Positions 43,933 to 52,219 of a DNA stretch of 64,000 nucleotides are shown piece after piece; position 1 is the stretch's first letter, and each line of letters opens with the position of its first letter. A program made the position numbers and the translations under genes. The stretch comes from an uncultured Gemmatimonadales bacterium (GTDB lineage Bacteria; Gemmatimonadota; Gemmatimonadetes; JACCXV01; JAHWKZ01), in assembly GCA_947259315.1 (NCBI GenBank), contig CAMYLR010000031.1, positions 25,228-89,227 of the forward strand. The letters are read 5' to 3'. The notes beneath the pieces are model-generated. The model made no database searches. It was not told where the DNA came from and was given only the letters and a program-made list of their open reading frames with translations.

Positions 43933-44574
43933 ATGAGTAGAAAACTACTAACCGAGACGATCGGCACGTTCTTCCTCGTCCTCACCATCGGTTTGACGGT
44001 GATCGGGGGAACGCCGTTTGCGCCGCTGGCGATCGGGTCGGTTCTCATGGTGATGGTGTACATGGGTGGGCACGTATCCGGAGGTCACTACAACCCGGCG
44101 GTATCGCTGGCGGTATGGATGCGAGGCCGGCTGGACGGGCGGGAGCTCGTCCCGTATTGGATCGCGCAGTTCCTGGGAGCGTTTCTGGCCGCGGGCAGTG
44201 TGTACGCGATAACACGGCAGTCTTTCGCGCTGCAGTCTTCGCCCGACCACTCCGTGGGTGCCGTACTGATGGTCGAGTTCTTGTTTACGTTTGCGCTGGC
44301 GCTGGTGTTTCTCCAGACGGCGACCGCGATCGATACCGAGGGCAATTCGTTCTACGGTCTTGCGATCGGGTTTACGCTTGGTGTGGCGGTGTTCGCCGGA
44401 GGACCGATCTCGGGTGGGGCGTTCAATCCGGCGGTTGGCTTGGGACCCGCACTATTCGACTTGCTCGCTGGCGGTAACTCGCTCGCGTACATCTGGTTCT
44501 ACTTGATCGGACCGTTGGCGGGCGGTGCGTTGGCGGCGCTCGTCTTTAGGATTCAAAGCCCGGGCGACATCTAG
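43933..44574 (+). CDS. MIP-family channel (aquaporin/glycerol facilitator-like)
   Basis: The 213-residue protein has six helices and the two half-helix NPA motifs of the MIP family: GGHVSGGHYNPAVSLAVWM and GGPISGGAFNPAVGLGPAL. The Arg that normally follows the second NPA as part of the selectivity filter is replaced (NPAVGLGP), so the filter departs from classical aquaporins. Transport of water or small neutral solutes is inferred. The gene is isolated between the DUF456 gene (divergent) and tRNA-Asn (convergent). Confidence 0.83.
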   Translation: MSRKLLTETIGTFFLVLTIGLTVIGGTPFAPLAIGSVLMVMVYMGGHVSGGHYNPAVSLAVWMRGRLDGRELVPYWIAQFLGAFLAAGSVYAITRQSFALQSSPDHSVGAVLMVEFLFTFALALVFLQTATAIDTEGNSFYGLAIGFTLGVAVFAGGPISGGAFNPAVGLGPALFDLLAGGNSLAYIWFYLIGPLAGGALAALVFRIQSPGDI

Positions 44575-44595
44575 CCGTATACGGTGGTAAGAGAA

Positions 44596-44619
44596 CGGCC
44601 GCCGGGTGCCCGGCGGCCG
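44596..44619 (-). terminator. Hairpin terminator downstream of tRNA-Asn
   Basis: An 11-base inverted repeat, CGGCCGCCGGG (44596-44606) with CCCGGCGGCCG (44609-44619) around a 2-base gap, lies eight bases past the tRNA 3' end. On the minus strand it is followed by TTCTCTTAC, a weak T-rich run. It may also end aquaporin transcription from the other side. Confidence 0.7.
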
Positions 44620-44627
44620 CTGAAAAC

Positions 44628-44703
44628 TGGCTCCCCGGGCCGGACTCGAACCAGCGACACGGTGGTTAACAGCCACCTGCTCTACCAACTGAGCTACCGG
44701 GGA
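44628..44703 (-). tRNA. tRNA-Asn (anticodon GTT)
   Basis: The minus strand starts TCCCCGGTAGCTCAG and ends GGCCCGGGGAGCCA. It has a 7-base acceptor stem, D-arm AGCTCAGTTGGTAGAGC, anticodon stem GGTGG/CCACC around CTGTTAA (anticodon GTT), and T-arm CTGGTTCGAGTCCGG. The CCA is encoded. Length 76 with CCA. It lies downstream of the PHP-like gene in the same direction. Confidence 0.96.
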
Positions 44704-44706
44704 GGG

Positions 44707-44731
44707 CGACCGGCTAAGAGCTCGCCGGTCG
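44707..44731. terminator. Hairpin between the PHP-like gene and tRNA-Asn
   Basis: CGACCGGC (44707-44714) and GCCGGTCG (44724-44731) form an 8-base stem with a 9-base loop. It sits 10 bases after the stop of the PHP-like gene and 3 bases before the tRNA 5' end. No T-run follows, so it may be a terminator or a processing signal in a common transcript. Confidence 0.45.
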
Positions 44732-44741
44732 AAAGCTCAAG

Positions 44742-46184
44742 TTATTTCCCTCTATCAGCTTGGGCAACCGGATGCGGTGCGGCGACGACGCGAATCGGGT
44801 TCGAGTAAATCCAGTCGATCTCGCGAATCAGCTCCCGCGCGTGGACCCCCAAATATGGTGCCAGGTGTCGCGGCTCGATGGTGACTTCAACGCGATAGGT
44901 ACCTGGTTTTACGACGGGCGCGTCGATGCGATCGGTCGATTCGCCCACCAGCTCTCGCGCGCCCGTTGGGTCGATCCGGTAGAGCTGTATCGCGATTCTA
45001 CCGGTGGGGTGGTTCTCGCCAAGTCCGGCCACTGTGGGTGCGACTGCGACGAGGCGCAGGCTGTCTCTGAACGCGATCGTCGACCCCGTTTCCGCTATTC
45101 CATGCGGGCCTTCGAGGTGGAAGTCGAATCCGCTCGGCGTCCCCCACGCCTCGACCACAGCGAAGAAGTGACCCGCTCGAAGGGCGTCCTCGATCGCCGC
45201 CGTGCGTTCAGCGATGGTGGTCGATGCATCAGCGGGGACAAAGACGACGTTGGTGACCCACGGGATCATGCGCTCGTACGAGTCGCCTCGGTCGCCATCG
45301 GAAAAGCTCCACGGAACCGAGTTTTCGTGGGCATCAGAGGCGCCGAAGCCAAAGACCATACGGTCGGCCAGCAACTGATCCCACTTTTCGAGCGCAACAT
45401 CATTGGACCGAAAAATCGCGAGGTAAGCCAGGTCCGGGTGGGCCGGCGTTTGGCGCAAGAGAAACGGCACCAACTGGAGAAACGCGCCCAATCTTGACAG
45501 ACCCTGAGCACGGCGATGTTTGGGGGCGAAGATGGCGTGTGGATTGACGATCTCGATCGCATCGGGCCCGGAAGCCTCGATCTGCGAGACGAGATGGTCC
45601 TCGGTGTGCGACAAGAGGACGACCGCGCCGTAGTTGCGAAAGTCGTCGGCAGCCGCGAAACCTTTGGCATCGTAAAAGGAACGACGCTCCTCGCGGGTAC
45701 CGGCAGGAAGCGAGTCGAATCCGATCGGCATGAGCGCGTTCTCAGCACCTGGGTACAACAGCGTCCCGCACGCCAGCTGCGTTGCCACGACGCGCCCGTT
45801 GACGCGTACCGGCTGGTCCTCGGCGCGCAGCGACAACGCTTCGGCCACTGAATCGGCTCGCACGAGATACCGGTCGTGCTCGGTCAAGAAAGCCGCGTCG
45901 ACGTTTGACTGACAGAGCGCGGCCCGGAAGCGCTTCAGACACGGCTCGTTGGGCTGCTCGGCGGTGTCCTGCGGATTGTTGTCACACGCGTCATGTGAAA
46001 ACACCGAGTGCACGTGGAGTATCGCTCGAACCGGCGACCAGTCGCGTCGTGCGCCAAACTCGGCCGCAACGGGCAACGAGTCGGGCCAGATAGGGGCGCC
46101 GTCGCGACCGCCGGTGGCCGGCCTGCAGGCGCCGATCACCAACAGGGCGACGAGAAAACGATAGCTTTGAGTGGGCAGCGACAT
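44742..46184 (-). CDS. PHP-domain-like metallohydrolase lipoprotein
   Basis: ATG 46184 gives a 480-residue protein with a lipoprotein signal (RFLVALLVIGAC). The PHP-type metal motifs are clear: LHVHSVFSHDAC (H-x-H), AFLTEHDRY, VVLLSHTEDH and FGFGASDAHENS. PHP enzymes are metal-dependent phosphoesterases; here a periplasmic location is predicted. A C-terminal region of about 150 residues looks beta-rich and may be a binding domain. Earlier in-frame starts exist but would precede the signal peptide by 45 unrelated residues. A hairpin and tRNA-Asn follow in the same direction. Confidence 0.78.
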   Translation of the reverse strand: MSLPTQSYRFLVALLVIGACRPATGGRDGAPIWPDSLPVAAEFGARRDWSPVRAILHVHSVFSHDACDNNPQDTAEQPNEPCLKRFRAALCQSNVDAAFLTEHDRYLVRADSVAEALSLRAEDQPVRVNGRVVATQLACGTLLYPGAENALMPIGFDSLPAGTREERRSFYDAKGFAAADDFRNYGAVVLLSHTEDHLVSQIEASGPDAIEIVNPHAIFAPKHRRAQGLSRLGAFLQLVPFLLRQTPAHPDLAYLAIFRSNDVALEKWDQLLADRMVFGFGASDAHENSVPWSFSDGDRGDSYERMIPWVTNVVFVPADASTTIAERTAAIEDALRAGHFFAVVEAWGTPSGFDFHLEGPHGIAETGSTIAFRDSLRLVAVAPTVAGLGENHPTGRIAIQLYRIDPTGARELVGESTDRIDAPVVKPGTYRVEVTIEPRHLAPYLGVHARELIREIDWIYSNPIRVVAAPHPVAQADRGK

Positions 46185-46248
46185 ATCCCTAAAGTAGATA
46201 GGTTGTCGACTCGCAACACGGACGATTATCGAGCCGACGGAGGTGCGC

Positions 46249-47034
46249 GTGGCGGACTGGGCGTTGATCCTGGGATCATCGAGTGGTTTTGGCGAGGCGG
46301 CGGCACGTGCTTTTGCCACCGCGGGCTACAATATCTTCGGCGTCCATCTAGACCGAAAGTCGACGTTACCGCATGTCGAAGAGGTCCTCGCAGATCTTCA
46401 GGCGACCGGTCGAGATGTCGAGTTCTTCAATGTCAATGCCGCACAGCCCGCCAAACGCGACGATGTCGTCGAGCACATCAATCAGCGGCTCGACTCGTCG
46501 GGTGAAAAGGTGCGCGTCCTGCTTCACTCGCTCGCCTTCGGTACGCTCAAGCCGTTTATCGGACCCAACGGCAAAGGGGGTTTGAGTCAGAAGGAGCTCG
46601 AGATGACACTCGATGTGATGGCGAACTCGTTGCTGTATTGGGTTCAGGCGCTCGTTGATCGAGGTTTGATGGTCGAGGGCGCGCGGGTGTTCTCGATGAC
46701 GTCCACTGGCGATACCCATGCCTGGCACTCGTATGGCGCGGTATCGGCGGCCAAAGCTGCGCTCGAGGCTCATACCCGGCAGCTGGCGCTCGAGCTGGCT
46801 CCCACCGGCATCACGGTCAACTCGATCCGCGCCGGAGTCACAGATACACCGGCCTTGAGGAAGATTCCGGGCAGCGATGAGATGGTGGCTGCCGCCGCCG
46901 AGCGGAACCCTCACAAGCGCTTGACGACCCCCGAGGATGTGGCCCAAGCGCTTGTCGCGCTAGCGCAACCGGAGACGTACTGGATCACCGGAAACGTGAT
47001 CGGCGTGGACGGCGGCGAAGAGATTGCGGGGTAG
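46249..47034 (+). CDS. Short-chain dehydrogenase, enoyl-ACP-reductase-like
   Basis: GGAGG lies five bases before the GTG at 46249, giving 261 residues. The NAD(P) loop reads ALILGSSSGFGEAAARAF, a variant of the SDR glycine motif. The catalytic pair is in SYGAVSAAKAALEAHTRQ (YxxxK), and GITVNSIRAGVTDTPAL and WITGNVIGVDGGEEI complete the fold. HSLAFGTLKPFIGP and the spacing recall FabI/FabL-type enoyl-ACP reductases, but classical SDR members are close, so the substrate is uncertain. trmB follows 12 bases downstream, suggesting one transcript. Confidence 0.78.
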   Translation: MADWALILGSSSGFGEAAARAFATAGYNIFGVHLDRKSTLPHVEEVLADLQATGRDVEFFNVNAAQPAKRDDVVEHINQRLDSSGEKVRVLLHSLAFGTLKPFIGPNGKGGLSQKELEMTLDVMANSLLYWVQALVDRGLMVEGARVFSMTSTGDTHAWHSYGAVSAAKAALEAHTRQLALELAPTGITVNSIRAGVTDTPALRKIPGSDEMVAAAAERNPHKRLTTPEDVAQALVALAQPETYWITGNVIGVDGGEEIAG

Positions 47035-47046
47035 GACCCGAGTGAC

Positions 47047-48033
47047 GTGCCACACGTTGTCCTTCACACGAGCTCGCCGCTCCGCGAGCTAATCGATGAG
47101 CTCGAGCCGTTCGTCGTGCGCGAGGCGGATACGGTTTGGCGGCTCCGCGATACTTATCTGAGTAAGGGCGGCCAACACGCGTTGGCCGAATGTCTGGTGG
47201 TCATCGCAGGGCGGCCGCAGAGGTTCTTTGTTCACCTCGCACAACGCGCGCATGACGCCGCGGTCGTCGTGAGGCTGTACGCGTCCCCACCGGTCGAGCC
47301 GTTGCCGTCCGTCAAGCGTATGATCGCTCTGCTGGCAGAGGCCGTGGAGCGCGCCCACCCCGACGTGGAGATCGCCCACTCGACAATTCGCGAGGCGTTC
47401 ACGGATCGATATCGCTACGAGCCGGATCCGCGGCGGACCGGCTGGGATCCACTGCTGTCGCTCGAGACTCTGGGCGGCAGGATCGAGTGGGAGGCGATTT
47501 ATGGCCGTCTGGGTGAGGTCGAGATCGAGATCGGTTCGGGGAAGGGGAGCTTTCTCGTCGCGGCGGCCGCCGACCGTTCGGATGTCAACTTTTTGTCGAT
47601 CGAGCGGGCGCGGCCCTACGCCGAGCACTTGCGCGACCGCGTTAATCGCCATGATCTCAGAAACGTTCGTATCGTGCGCACTGATGCCGGGCGCTTCCTC
47701 GCCGAGCGCGTCGTGCCGGGCTCGGTGCGGGCTCTTCATATCTACTTTCCAGATCCCTGGCCCAAGAAGAGACACCGCAAACGGCGATTGATTACCCCGG
47801 ATTTCGTGGCTGCGGCAGCTCAAGCACTCGAGCCCGGTGGAGAGATTCGCTTCGTTACCGATCACGCGAAATACTTCGCGAGGGCAACGGCCGCGTTCGA
47901 GGCGCACTCTGACCTGAGAGCCGCGCCCGTTCTTGAAGCTGAGATGACCGATCTCACCAACTACGAACGGAAATATCGGGCCGAGGGAAGGCCTATCCAC
48001 CGCGCGCGATATCAACGGGTTCCCCCGCCATGA
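47047..48033 (+). CDS. trmB: tRNA (guanine-N7)-methyltransferase TrmB with N-terminal extension
   Basis: The C-terminal ~190 residues are TrmB: the SAM motif EVEIEIGSGKGSFLVAAAA near residue 160, NVRIVRTDAGRFLAE, and the signature HIYFPDPWPKKRHRKRRLI. It makes m7G46 in tRNA. The protein is 328 residues, about 100-130 longer than standard TrmB (about 210-240). The extra N-terminal domain (PHVVLHTSSPLRELIDELEP, GGQHALAECLVVIAGRPQRF) matches nothing I recognise. GTG 47047 starts this domain. The stop overlaps the NDUFA9-like gene (ATGA). Confidence 0.88.
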   Translation: MPHVVLHTSSPLRELIDELEPFVVREADTVWRLRDTYLSKGGQHALAECLVVIAGRPQRFFVHLAQRAHDAAVVVRLYASPPVEPLPSVKRMIALLAEAVERAHPDVEIAHSTIREAFTDRYRYEPDPRRTGWDPLLSLETLGGRIEWEAIYGRLGEVEIEIGSGKGSFLVAAAADRSDVNFLSIERARPYAEHLRDRVNRHDLRNVRIVRTDAGRFLAERVVPGSVRALHIYFPDPWPKKRHRKRRLITPDFVAAAAQALEPGGEIRFVTDHAKYFARATAAFEAHSDLRAAPVLEAEMTDLTNYERKYRAEGRPIHRARYQRVPPP

Positions 48034-48929
48034 TCCTGGTCACCGGTGCCACTGGTTTTGTCGGTGCCGAGATCTTGCGGCGGGCGAGCGCCCGCGGATG
48101 GCGGGTGAGGGGTCTTTCTCGGCGGCCCGAGCGTGCCGAGGAGTTGGGGCAGTTGCCGCACGTCGAGTTGTTTCGTGCTGACGTTGCCGACCGGAACGAC
48201 CTCGACGAAGCGCTAGAAGGTGTCAAGACGGTGATCCATTTGGTCGGCATCATCGTTGCCACGCGCGAGCAATCTTTCGAGAGCGCTCACGTCGCGGGTA
48301 CCAAGTCGGTGCTGGAAGCGACCGAGCGCGCCGGGGTGCACCGGTACGTTCACATGAGCGCGTTGGGTGTGGAAATGGGGCGCGGACTGTCCGAGTACTA
48401 CCGGACGAAGTGGGTGGCGGAGGAAGCGGTGCGCGCGAGCGACGTCGAGGCAACGGTGCTCCGACCATCGATCATCTTCGGACCTGGCGATGACTTCGTG
48501 AACCAGTTGGCGAAAGCGGTCCGTTTGAGTCCGGTGGTGCCGCTGCCCGGTGGTGGCACGACTCGTTTCCAGCCGGTCTGGGTCGGTGACGTGGCGGAGT
48601 GTTTTCTGCAAGCGGCCCGGATGGACAGCACACCGCGACCGGTTTATGACGTCGTGGGTCCCGAGATCATGTCGCTGCGCGAGATCGTGAGTGTGCTGGC
48701 GAATGCGATGGGCCGACGGCGGAAGACAGTAGCCGTTCCGATCGGGCCCCTCCGGGTGGGTGCGGCGATCGCCGAGCGGATCCTCCCTAGGCCGCCCCTG
48801 ACGCGAGACCAGTTGGCGATGTTGGCCCGCGATAACACCACCGATCCACAGTCTGTGGCAAGACTCTTGCAAGATTTCGAGCTAGAACACGCCGGACTAA
48901 AGGAGAAGATGCCCGGCTGGCTCATATAG
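48030..48929 (+). CDS. NDUFA9-like NAD(P)-binding epimerase-family protein
   Basis: The 299-residue protein begins with the extended-SDR loop MILVTGATGFVGAEILRRA. It contains YVHMSALGVEMGRGLSEYYRTKW with the YxxxK pair, VLRPSIIFGPGDDFVNQL and FQPVWVGDVAECFLQA. These match the complex I NDUFA9-like/YfcH-type atypical SDR group, whose bacterial members lack a known reaction and may bind NADPH structurally. Its ATG overlaps the trmB stop. A small CCPF-motif protein follows 14 bases later. Confidence 0.82.
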   Translation: MILVTGATGFVGAEILRRASARGWRVRGLSRRPERAEELGQLPHVELFRADVADRNDLDEALEGVKTVIHLVGIIVATREQSFESAHVAGTKSVLEATERAGVHRYVHMSALGVEMGRGLSEYYRTKWVAEEAVRASDVEATVLRPSIIFGPGDDFVNQLAKAVRLSPVVPLPGGGTTRFQPVWVGDVAECFLQAARMDSTPRPVYDVVGPEIMSLREIVSVLANAMGRRRKTVAVPIGPLRVGAAIAERILPRPPLTRDQLAMLARDNTTDPQSVARLLQDFELEHAGLKEKMPGWLI

Positions 48930-48942
48930 CTCGGAGTGCGAG

Positions 48943-49251
48943 ATGGATCGCCAAATGATCTGCAATTTTGCCATCCTATCACCCGATCAACGCGGTCGGT
49001 ATCACGCGTTGCGTGAGAAGCTCCGTCGGTCGCATCACACAACGGCCGAGCTCCAGAACGGCTACAGCTTCGCGTTTCCGAGAAACCTGCTGGTCGACCT
49101 CGCGGAGTTCACCTCGCTCGAGGGGTTGTGTTGCCCGTTCGTCTCGTTCGCGATCGATGTCCCGGCCCGAGAAGACTGCATCTGGCTGCACCTCGTAGGT
49201 CCCGATGGTGCCAAGACCGTGATCGAGGCCGAGCTCTTCGCCACCGGGTAG
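48943..49251 (+). CDS. Conserved small protein with CNF and CCPF motifs
   Basis: The 102-residue protein starts MDRQMICNFAILSPDQRGRY and has YSFAFPRNLLVDLAEF and LEGLCCPFVSFAI. A Cys near the start and the CCPF pair recur in a family of small hypothetical proteins sometimes found near metal-resistance genes, from memory. The Cys set could bind a metal ion. No function is assigned. It is likely the last gene of the SDR-trmB-NDUFA9 run. Confidence 0.6.
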   Translation: MDRQMICNFAILSPDQRGRYHALREKLRRSHHTTAELQNGYSFAFPRNLLVDLAEFTSLEGLCCPFVSFAIDVPAREDCIWLHLVGPDGAKTVIEAELFATG

Positions 49252-49298
49252 AGCCGTTCATTCGCCAACCTCGGTTGGCCCTCTCATATTTACACATC

Positions 49299-51164
49299 AT
49301 GGTGCTCGATCACCGTCTCAGAACTGCTGCGCTCACGATCGTGATCGGTGTCGTCACACCGGTGGGCGCGCTGGGCCAGGTCGCCGGTGCGGCGACAGGG
49401 GCGGGCGCGATCGATGCTACCGGGTCGCCGCTCCTCACAGCCGTGGAGATCGAGCAGCACGTAAATCACCTGGCTGGTGATGCACTGGCCGGTCGCCGGG
49501 CTGGCACTGCCGGCGCCGAGCGAGCTGCGCGCTACGTGGTAGCGGCCTTCCAGGCGGCGGGCCTCGAGCCGCCATCGAGCTACCCGACCTACCTGCAGGT
49601 GTTCGAGTTCCCGGTTGGCGTCGAGCTCGGTTCTGACAACCGACTCGTTCTCCAACACGGTGATCTGAGAGCGATGGTGTTCGAACCGGGGATCGATTTC
49701 CTGCCCTTGGCTGGTTCGGTTGCCGATCGTGTCGTCCAACCAGTGGTGTTCGCCGGATACGGCATCAGCGCACCCGACCTTGGGTACGACGACTATGCGG
49801 GTTTGGACGTCAGCGGCAAGATCGTCTTGGTGCTGCGGTTGAGTCCCGAGGGCGATGACCCTGGTGGCCGGTTCGGGCGTTTTCTCTCCGAGCGATACAA
49901 AGCGCTGACCGCGCTTGAGCGTGGCGCGCGTGCGATCCTCTTTGTGAGTGGGCCGGTGACCGAAGAGATAGACCGCCTCCTACCATTTAGGGTCGACGAG
50001 AAACCTCAGGGCATGGGTATCGTGGCGATGACGGTTACGCAGGCGGTCGGTCGCAGGATCGTCAGCACGGGCGGCGGCGACTTGGGCGAATGGCAACGCG
50101 CGATCGACGAATCTCGGCGTCCACACAGCCAGTTGATCCCGAATGCGGTGCTCAACCTGCGGGCTGACCTAAAGCCGCGGACACGAAGAACTCACAACGT
50201 GATCGGCGTTGTCCCGGGACGCGATCTCAAACTGGCGCACGAGGTGGTGGTGATCGGGGCTCACTACGATGGGCTCGGGATCGGTGGGGCTGGATCGTTG
50301 GATCCTGTTCCCGGGGAAATCCACAACGGGGCAGACGACAACGCGAGCGGCGTAGCGGCGTTGCTTGAGCTGGCCCAGTTCTTCGCCTATCCGACCAATC
50401 GGCCACCTCGATCGCTGGTGTTTGTCGCGTTTGGCGCCGAGGAAGAAGGGATGTTGGGCTCCGCGCAGTACGTCGCGCAACCCGCAGTCCCGCTGGAAAA
50501 CTCAGTGGCTATGATCAACTTCGATATGATCGGCCGGCTGGAAGACGAGCTCATCGTTTACGGCGTCGGGTCTTCGGCCGCGTGGCGCGAGTTGATCGAG
50601 CGGGCCAATGCGAACGTCGGACTCAATCTCAGGCTCATGTCCGAAGGGTATGGCCCCTCGGACCACGCCGCCTTCTATCTGCGCCAGATCCCCGTCTTGG
50701 CTCTGTTCACCGGGGTTCACGACGACTACCACCGAGCCAGCGATGACGTCGAGCAGTTGAACATCGACGGCATCCGGTGGATCTCGGCGTTTGGTCTGCA
50801 GCTGGTTCGAGGCCTCGCCGAGGGTTCGACGCGGCCAGTCTTCGACCCGCGCGAGTTCGAGCCGCAGCAGATCACTCCGCCGGTCGATTTGCCGATTACA
50901 GTTCGGTTGGGCGCGGTCCCGGCGCCGGCCGGCCCCGGCGAGCCGGTTATCGTCGACCACGTCCTCGAGGGATCGGCGGCGGAGCTGGCGGGCGTGCAGC
51001 CGGGTGATCGAATCGTGCGGCTCGGGCAGCGGTCGGTCGCTTCGGTGTATGATTACGTCGTGGCTCTGCGCGAACTGTCATCGACAGGCGAACACAGCAT
51101 TATCGTCGAGCGCGACGGCGAACGGATACGGATTATCGTCGATCCCTTGGCGGGTCGACCATGA
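49299..51164 (+). CDS. Secreted M28-family peptidase with PA and PDZ domains
   Basis: From ATG 49299 the protein has 621 residues and a signal peptide (LTIVIGVVTPVGALGQ). A protease-associated insert lies around residues 120-250 (FAGYGISAPDLGYDDYAGLD). The M28 zinc ligands are in VVVIGAHYDGLG, GADDNASGVAALLEL, FVAFGAEEEGMLGSAQ, INFDMIGRL and VHDDYHRASDDVE. The last ~100 residues form a PDZ domain (DHVLEGSAAELAGVQPGDRI). It should be an exported aminopeptidase-like enzyme. Its stop overlaps the DUF4440 lipoprotein start (ATGA). The longer frame into the previous gene is not used. Confidence 0.9.
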   Translation: MVLDHRLRTAALTIVIGVVTPVGALGQVAGAATGAGAIDATGSPLLTAVEIEQHVNHLAGDALAGRRAGTAGAERAARYVVAAFQAAGLEPPSSYPTYLQVFEFPVGVELGSDNRLVLQHGDLRAMVFEPGIDFLPLAGSVADRVVQPVVFAGYGISAPDLGYDDYAGLDVSGKIVLVLRLSPEGDDPGGRFGRFLSERYKALTALERGARAILFVSGPVTEEIDRLLPFRVDEKPQGMGIVAMTVTQAVGRRIVSTGGGDLGEWQRAIDESRRPHSQLIPNAVLNLRADLKPRTRRTHNVIGVVPGRDLKLAHEVVVIGAHYDGLGIGGAGSLDPVPGEIHNGADDNASGVAALLELAQFFAYPTNRPPRSLVFVAFGAEEEGMLGSAQYVAQPAVPLENSVAMINFDMIGRLEDELIVYGVGSSAAWRELIERANANVGLNLRLMSEGYGPSDHAAFYLRQIPVLALFTGVHDDYHRASDDVEQLNIDGIRWISAFGLQLVRGLAEGSTRPVFDPREFEPQQITPPVDLPITVRLGAVPAPAGPGEPVIVDHVLEGSAAELAGVQPGDRIVRLGQRSVASVYDYVVALRELSSTGEHSIIVERDGERIRIIVDPLAGRP

Positions 51165-51640
51165 TCGCCCGCCTACTGGTCGCGGTCACCGTAATCAGCG
51201 CGCTGACTGCATGTGCGATCACCCGAAACCCGGACATCTCGGGTGAGGCTCGCGGGTCGACCAAGGCCGCCATCGCGGACGTCCTCGATACGCAGGTTGA
51301 AGCGTGGAACCGCGGCGATCTAGAGACCTTTATGGAGGGCTACTGGAACAGTCCAGATCTCGTGTTCACTTCCGGCGGACGCGTGCAGCGCGGATGGCAG
51401 ACGACCCTCGACCGGTACCGCGCGGCGTACGGCGAGCGAACCGAGACGATGGGACGCTTGATGTTCACCGATCTCGAAGTCCATGAGCTGGAGCGTGAGA
51501 GCGCATGGGCTCTCGGGCGATGGCGGCTGGAAACCGACGCTGAACCGCGGGGCGGCGTCTTCTCGCTCGTGTTCCGGCGTATCGATGGCCGCTGGCTGAT
51601 CGTGCACGATCACACCACAGAGTCAACGCCGGCCCCCTAG
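51161..51640 (+). CDS. DUF4440/SnoaL-like lipoprotein
   Basis: The 159-residue protein has a lipoprotein signal (LLVAVTVISALTAC). The mature part is of the SnoaL/DUF4440 type: VLDTQVEAWNRGDLETFMEG, WNSPDLVFTSGGRVQRGWQ and FSLVFRRIDGRWLIVHDH. These small alpha+beta-barrel proteins bind or modify small molecules; no reaction is known for this clade. The ATG overlaps the stop of the M28 peptidase, so the two are translated together and act in the same compartment. Confidence 0.83.
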   Translation: MIARLLVAVTVISALTACAITRNPDISGEARGSTKAAIADVLDTQVEAWNRGDLETFMEGYWNSPDLVFTSGGRVQRGWQTTLDRYRAAYGERTETMGRLMFTDLEVHELERESAWALGRWRLETDAEPRGGVFSLVFRRIDGRWLIVHDHTTESTPAP

Positions 51641-51719
51641 CAAGGCTCCTCCCACTTCTCTCGACCGTCAATGGGGCACGATTCGTGCGCTTTGGCGCCA
51701 TCTGCGGTAGGAGCACCCC

Positions 51720-52130
51720 GTGGAGACCCCTAAGGGGAGCGTTTTGCGGAGAAAAGGCTTCACTCTGATAGAGTTAATGGTCGTAGTGGTGGTGATCGGG
51801 ATCCTGGCCACGATCGCGATCGGGGGGAGCCGAAAAGCGGTCGAGCAGACCTACATCGCGGTCCTCAAGTCAGATCTTCGAAGCCTGGCCGTTGCCCAGG
51901 AGACCTACTTCATCGAGAACGACCGCTACACGCGGCGGCGGGGGGACCTCGAGTTCCAGGTCAGCCCGGACGTGATCCTCCGGCTGCGCGGGAACCAGCG
52001 CGGATGGTCGGCCCGCGTGGAGCACCGCAAACGTCGTCCGACGCGCTACTTCTGCGCGCTTTTCCGGGGTCAGATTCGACCCCACGCTCCAGCCACCGAC
52101 GAAGGTGTGATCGCCTGCTCCGAGCGCTGA
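51720..52130 (+). CDS. Type IV pilin/pseudopilin-like protein
   Basis: The GTG at 51720 follows GGTAGGAG. The leader is basic and the cleavage/methylation motif is clear: KGFTLIELMVVVVVIGI, where a prepilin peptidase would cut after Gly. The hydrophobic helix and AVEQTYIAVLKSDLRSLAVA are typical, and the Tyr-rich ETYFIENDRYT is common in such proteins. At 136 residues the globular domain is short, with an Arg-rich end. No secretion or pilus machinery is beside it, so its partner system lies elsewhere. Confidence 0.8.
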   Translation: METPKGSVLRRKGFTLIELMVVVVVIGILATIAIGGSRKAVEQTYIAVLKSDLRSLAVAQETYFIENDRYTRRRGDLEFQVSPDVILRLRGNQRGWSARVEHRKRRPTRYFCALFRGQIRPHAPATDEGVIACSER

Positions 52131-52165
52131 CGGCGGGCTTTCTGAGATCGGGTCTCATCGCTGAA

Positions 52166-52180
52166 TGAGAACCATTCTCA
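52166..52180. promoter_or_regulatory. Fur-box-like palindrome upstream of the suf operon
   Basis: TGAGAACCATTCTCA is a near-perfect palindrome. It matches 11 of 14 informative positions of the 7-1-7 Fur motif TGATAATnATTATCA. It ends four bases before the putative -35 box of the rrf2-suf operon. Iron control of suf is well known in other bacteria, so a Fur-family site here is plausible. Confidence 0.5.
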
Positions 52181-52182
52181 AA

Positions 52183-52213
52183 ACTTGACTAAAATACTCC
52201 GGAATGCTACTCT
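52183..52213 (+). promoter_or_regulatory. Promoter of rrf2-suf with overlapping IscR-like site
   Basis: TTGACT at 52185-52190 and TACTCT at 52208-52213 are 17 bases apart and could form a promoter. The stretch CTTGACTAAAATACTCCGG between them resembles type-1 IscR sites as I remember them (TTGACT, A/T-rich centre, ACTCGGG-like half). Transcription would start at about 52220, the ATG itself, so the mRNA may be leaderless; no ribosome site precedes the ATG. Confidence 0.5.
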
Positions 52214-52219
52214 GGCCCT

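Noticed and set aside
49128-49298. Upstream extension of the M28 peptidase frame
   Set aside because: It overlaps the preceding CCPF-motif gene and precedes a clear signal peptide that begins at 49299.
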